From positions 1 through 9,723 of the forward strand of contig JABDQT010000329.1 in the NCBI GenBank assembly GCA_013042165.1: a DNA stretch of 9,723 bases. The letters are read 5' to 3'. Source of the DNA: Kiritimatiellales bacterium (GTDB lineage Bacteria > Verrucomicrobiota > Kiritimatiellia > Kiritimatiellales > Pontiellaceae). This document shows, piece after piece, positions 6,942 to 9,723 of the stretch. How positions within the stretch are numbered: the first letter of the stretch is position 1; the number at the start of each line of letters is the position of its first letter. The position numbers and the translations under genes were made by a program. Under the pieces are notes generated by a model, which did no database searches, had not been told where the DNA came from, and saw only the letters and a list, made by a program, of their open reading frames with translations.

Positions 6942-7751
6942 TTATTGTGCAAATCTTTCCAGACGGGTTCCTGATAGATCCGCCAGGATTTCTTCCGCAA
7001 TAGAAGGATCCAGGTCCGTCTTCCATTTTTCGGTGACATCCGATGTCTTGTATACCGAATAGTAGCTTGCCTGCGATGCCGATGTGCTCGCTTCAAGAAA
7101 TTCCCGGGTTTGATCGGTGAGAGGGATGTTGAAGAAATTGAAGAGGTCTCCGGCCACACCCAAAGGATCCTGAACCAGATCCTCATAGCGCAGCACATAG
7201 GTGCGGTCTGGATATTTGTCTTTTAAATCCAGATAGAGGTGTGCGACTTCCTTCCATTTGTAATATCCAAAATAATCCTCATTGCCCGTATTCTTGCAAT
7301 TTCCGAAACGCCATTCCTTCCGAATGTCGCATTCGGCCGGGAACTCTTTCGCATTGTTTTTCCATGAATTCAAAACGGCACACGGATGGCGCAGAACGCC
7401 AAGCAGCGCCACCTCAGGAAGTTTGCGCATCATGGGTTCAATGAAGGACTGGTAGCGGTTTTCCTTGAACACGAGAGTGGTTTCATTCTCTTTCGTGAAC
7501 TGAGGATAAACGCCCGCTTCCACCTTGTCTTTCTGGAGCAGAAAATCACCGGTGCTCTCATAGATGCCGTCTAGCAGATTTTGGAAGTCAGCTGGGCTGG
7601 AATCCTCGTTGACCTGATTTTTAAACTCGTAGGCAAAGAGCGGTTGAAATCGGAATCGGACGGAGGGACAGCTATTGAAAATCTGGCCGATCCAGCTTGT
7701 GCCGCTGCGGGCAACGCCTGCGATGTATACTGCAGAATCGAACCGGCTCAT
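6942..7751 (-). CDS. PAPS-dependent sulfotransferase
   Basis: A 269-residue sulfotransferase-family protein. The 5'-phosphosulfate-binding loop is 'GVARSGTSWIGQIF' (12-25), directly after the first strand. The 3'-phosphate-binding segment is 'LRHPCAVLNSW' (120-130), with R121 and S129 at the expected positions. 'YVLRYEDLVQDP' (185-196) and 'EKWK' (241-244) match the later conserved segments. The family moves a sulfuryl group from PAPS to a hydroxyl or amino group of a sugar, lipid or protein. There is no signal peptide or membrane segment, so a cytoplasmic enzyme acting on a precursor is likely. It is the last gene of the leftward train and its ATG overlaps the methyltransferase stop by 4 nt (ATGA), so the two are probably made together. 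The glycan neighbourhood suggests a sulfated surface glycan; substrate is inferred. Confidence 0.9.
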   Translation of the reverse strand: MSRFDSAVYIAGVARSGTSWIGQIFNSCPSVRFRFQPLFAYEFKNQVNEDSSPADFQNLLDGIYESTGDFLLQKDKVEAGVYPQFTKENETTLVFKENRYQSFIEPMMRKLPEVALLGVLRHPCAVLNSWKNNAKEFPAECDIRKEWRFGNCKNTGNEDYFGYYKWKEVAHLYLDLKDKYPDRTYVLRYEDLVQDPLGVAGDLFNFFNIPLTDQTREFLEASTSASQASYYSVYKTSDVTEKWKTDLDPSIAEEILADLSGTRLERFAQ

Positions 7752-8440
7752 TTGACCACCTTCATGTCATAACGGTATTCGGCATAGATCATATAGTCGG
7801 GCTGGGGGATGATTTCGGCTTGCGAGAATCCGGCATACTTAGCCAGTTTAAGCAACCAGTCCTGCTCGAACCATGTGCCTACAATGGCTTCCCGTTTTCG
7901 GGTGCTTTCAAAATGTACGGCTTCGCGTTCATCCGAATTAAAGAACGTCCAGAGCTTGGACCGGTCCGGAATGTCGCCAATGAAAATTGTACCGCCGTCC
8001 CGCAAGGCGTCATACATGCGCTGGAACCACTCAACAGTTTCCGCCAAATCAAGGTATTGGATGGCCGCATAGATGAGGATCTTATCAAGAGAATCGGGCT
8101 CCAGCTCAAGCGCGCGCATGTCTCCCACCAGGGCTGTAATATTGGGATGTGCGGCTATATCAATTTTATCCACCAGCTCGGGAGCGACATCGACACCGAT
8201 AACCGAACGGCACCGGGCGGCCATCTGCTGCGTGATAAGACCGTTTCCGCAGCACAAATCAAGCGCATCGTCATCCGTGTTCAACGCCAGATGATCAAGA
8301 ATGAATTCAAGTGTAAGACGCCAGTTCTCTTCTTCGATGGGAGCTCTGTTTTTCGTGCGAAGAACCTGAACATGCTCATTCGCATCGCCTGATTTTCTGC
8401 CGTGCTTTTTCCAGAACTCGGGCCAATAGTCCTTTTTCAT
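7748..8440 (-). CDS. Class I SAM-dependent methyltransferase
   Basis: A 230-residue protein with the class I methyltransferase fold. Motif I is 'ALDLCCGNGLIT' (59-70), with the acidic residue of motif II in 'GVDVAP' (82-87), 'GDMRAL' (106-111) for the adenine-contacting region, and 'DKILIYAAIQYL' (119-130) for the motif IV strand. The N-terminus, with 'WPEFWKKHG' and 'VLRTKNRAPI' (27-36), resembles the lid region of small-molecule methyltransferases found in glycan and natural-product clusters. It probably methylates a sugar hydroxyl, amine or carboxylate, but the acceptor cannot be read. The stop overlaps the sulfotransferase start (ATGA). The upstream DegT-like gene ends 43 nt before this start; only a weak GGA is present about 13 nt ahead of the ATG. 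Confidence 0.88.
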   Translation of the reverse strand: MKKDYWPEFWKKHGRKSGDANEHVQVLRTKNRAPIEEENWRLTLEFILDHLALNTDDDALDLCCGNGLITQQMAARCRSVIGVDVAPELVDKIDIAAHPNITALVGDMRALELEPDSLDKILIYAAIQYLDLAETVEWFQRMYDALRDGGTIFIGDIPDRSKLWTFFNSDEREAVHFESTRKREAIVGTWFEQDWLLKLAKYAGFSQAEIIPQPDYMIYAEYRYDMKVVK

Positions 8441-8483
8441 GATGTCTGATTCCGGTGATAAATTTCAGTGTGTTTAATCATTT

Positions 8484-9473
8484 CTAAATATCCGTAGGCG
8501 TCCAATATTTTTTCAGTATTCCCAGCATGCACTCCATGTCTGCGGATGTGTAACGTTGGTCGACCGGCAGGGGTAGAATGTTTTTCGCAAGGTCGATCTC
8601 ATGATCGAAGCCGGATGCTTCCCGACTCAACATGTCAGGCCAGAGGGCCGGGATAAAAAGCCGTTCCTTTGCCAGGAGTCTCCGATCCGGAGCCTCTGCA
8701 ACGAAGAGGGGATAATAGTGCGGCACCGCCATCGGCTCCAGTAAGAGCTGCAGGCGGTTGTATTTACCGATTCGTTCGTGAATATAAAGATAGTTGCTGT
8801 GACGCCGCTCGGCCACCCCATCATAATCGAAGGTGCTCATCAGTCGTTCGGTAAGTGCCGACATGGTGTAGATGTTGCAGTCGAAAGCCTCTTCGTTTTC
8901 AAGGTATTGCCCGTAGCAGATATCCATGTCGCCGCGCAGTCGCGAAATGAGGTGGTCTAACCGATATCCCTCATAGCGCTTGAATTCATTTTCCATAGGA
9001 GTCGGTGTGTAAAGATACGATCCATCCGGTACACCAAAAAACTTTCTGCACGAGTTGTAGGTATATGCATTCCCATACTGGCGGCTGTAAAACGCCATGC
9101 AGTTGTCAGCCACAAGCCGATTGTCATATTGGTTCGTCAGGCGCTCCATCGTATTTGATTTCAGTCCAAAATAATTGATGTAGATGACCAGTTCGTCAGC
9201 GCCGACCGATTCGGGCAATCCGACAGGATCCAACGCGTTATCAATGTTATAATAGACAATCTCAATGCCGCGCTCTTCGATCGGATCGATCATGGCTCCG
9301 CAGGTGTAGAACGGGGCATGCACAACACGCGGCTTTTCCTGATCCAGAATGTATGCAAGGCAGGCACGGCCATGCGACAGCGCCAGGGCATTCTTGTGGT
9401 AGACAGTATTCCGAAGCCCGGTTTCGAACTCGAGGAAGCCGCCGTAGTATTTATCTGTCGATGTATCAACCAT
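8484..9473 (-). CDS. DegT/DnrJ/EryC1-like PLP-fold protein (putative sugar aminotransferase), divergent
   Basis: A 329-residue protein, somewhat shorter than typical DegT sugar aminotransferases (about 360-400). Visible features: 'SHGRACLAYIL' (33-43), where DegT proteins bind the cofactor phosphate; 'APFYTCGAMIDPIEERG' (53-69), matching 'P.ytc......i...G'; 'VIYINYFG' (96-103); 'VADNCMAF' (121-128), whose D123 fits the Asp that holds the pyridine nitrogen; and 'SCRKFFGVPDGSYLY' (141-155), whose K144 is the best candidate for the PLP Schiff-base lysine. The C-terminus 'NILPLPVDQRYTSADM' (298-313) matches the family's 'ilnLPvhq.lt.eDl' ending. The expected product would be an amino sugar, but the sequence is divergent enough that a non-canonical role is possible. 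It lies 12 nt after a second DegT-like gene and precedes the methyltransferase. Family moderately sure; reaction unknown. Confidence 0.75.
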   Translation of the reverse strand: MVDTSTDKYYGGFLEFETGLRNTVYHKNALALSHGRACLAYILDQEKPRVVHAPFYTCGAMIDPIEERGIEIVYYNIDNALDPVGLPESVGADELVIYINYFGLKSNTMERLTNQYDNRLVADNCMAFYSRQYGNAYTYNSCRKFFGVPDGSYLYTPTPMENEFKRYEGYRLDHLISRLRGDMDICYGQYLENEEAFDCNIYTMSALTERLMSTFDYDGVAERRHSNYLYIHERIGKYNRLQLLLEPMAVPHYYPLFVAEAPDRRLLAKERLFIPALWPDMLSREASGFDHEIDLAKNILPLPVDQRYTSADMECMLGILKKYWTPTDI

Positions 9474-9485
9474 GTAGTATCCGTG

Positions 9486-9723
9486 CTAAGCAGTTTGCGC
9501 GCTGTGCGCCAGAATATCCTGAATCGCATGGATCAGGTCGTCCAGGTCTTCAGTTGTAGTATCCTGATGAACCGGCAGGTTTAAGATGCTTTGTGAAAGC
9601 ATGTGGGACACCGGAAACCGCTCTTCATCGATTTCGGGTACGAGACGATAGTACAAAGCGATCAGCGTGAATCCACGTTCTATCAGATCGAAATACAGTT
9701 TTTCGCGGGTCATGCCTGTAACG
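9486..9723 (-). CDS. DegT/DnrJ/EryC1-like PLP-fold protein, C-terminal end only (5' end outside window)
   Basis: Partial gene. The reading frame stays open to the window edge upstream of the ATG at 9713, and the peptide looks like a C-terminal tail, so this is not a free-standing 75-residue gene. 'REKLYFDLIERGFTLIALYY' followed later by 'SQSILNLPVHQDTTTEDLDDL' is the usual end of DegT-type aminotransferases (small-domain strand with 'L..rGi', then 'ilnLPvhqd.t.eDld'). It aligns by eye with the end of the neighbouring DegT-like protein ('RRLLAKERLFIPALW...AKNILPLPVDQRYTSADM'), so the two are probably tandem relatives. The cofactor lysine lies outside the window. Its stop is 12 nt before the next gene's ATG, so both belong to one operon. 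Confidence 0.7.
   Translation of the reverse strand, partial: VTGMTREKLYFDLIERGFTLIALYYRLVPEIDEERFPVSHMLSQSILNLPVHQDTTTEDLDDLIHAIQDILAHSAQTA

Noticed and set aside
7697..8392. Open frame of 231 codons opposite the methyltransferase gene
   Set aside because: The opposite strand carries a complete methyltransferase motif set and overlaps properly with its operon neighbour; this frame has no recognisable domain.
9486..9713. A free-standing 75-residue small gene on the minus strand
   Set aside because: The frame continues to the window edge and the peptide matches the C-terminal end of DegT-type proteins, so it is a truncated larger gene.
1..9723. CRISPR array, tRNA/rRNA genes, insertion sequences, riboswitches
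   Set aside because: No spaced direct repeats, cloverleaf-like segments, transposase motifs or long structured leaders were seen; non-coding space is limited to gaps of at most 70 nt.

Overview
The window is a bacterial surface-glycan (exopolysaccharide, capsule or LPS-type) biosynthesis locus, about 50% GC and almost wholly coding. No rRNA, tRNA, transposase, CRISPR array or plasmid function is visible. The organism cannot be fixed from this sequence. The YfhO-type protein, the dense mix of sugar-modifying genes and the presence of a sulfotransferase would suit a Verrucomicrobiota/Kiritimatiellota-like or other environmental Gram-negative bacterium, but this is a weak inference.

Layout: two convergent gene trains meet at about 6898-6941. 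The rightward train (1-6897) encodes, in order: the C-terminal part of a YfhO-family multi-membrane protein (cut by the window edge); a two-domain protein joining a polyprenyl-phosphate-type GT2 glycosyltransferase to a Wzx/MATE-like flippase; a radical SAM enzyme with an extra C-terminal iron-sulfur (twitch-like) cysteine set; a polysaccharide pyruvyl transferase family protein that starts at TTG; and a GT4 glycosyltransferase. The leftward train (9723-6942, read right to left) encodes the C-terminal end of a DegT-like PLP protein (cut by the window edge), a complete DegT-like PLP protein, a class I SAM methyltransferase and a PAPS-type sulfotransferase. Several junctions are 4-nt overlaps (ATGA, TTGA) or gaps of about 10 nt, so both trains look like operons.

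How the genes may work together (inference): the YfhO protein and the GT2-flippase fusion together hold the three activities of a 'three-component' glycosylation system: a lipid-phosphate-sugar synthase, a flippase, and a periplasmic polytopic transferase. The GT4 enzyme adds sugars in the cytoplasm. The pyruvyl transferase family protein, radical SAM enzyme, DegT-like pair, methyltransferase and sulfotransferase would decorate the sugars or their precursors. The most noteworthy points are the GT2-flippase fusion beside a YfhO gene, the radical SAM enzyme of unknown substrate coupled to the pyruvyl transferase, and the DegT/DegT/methyltransferase/sulfotransferase module.
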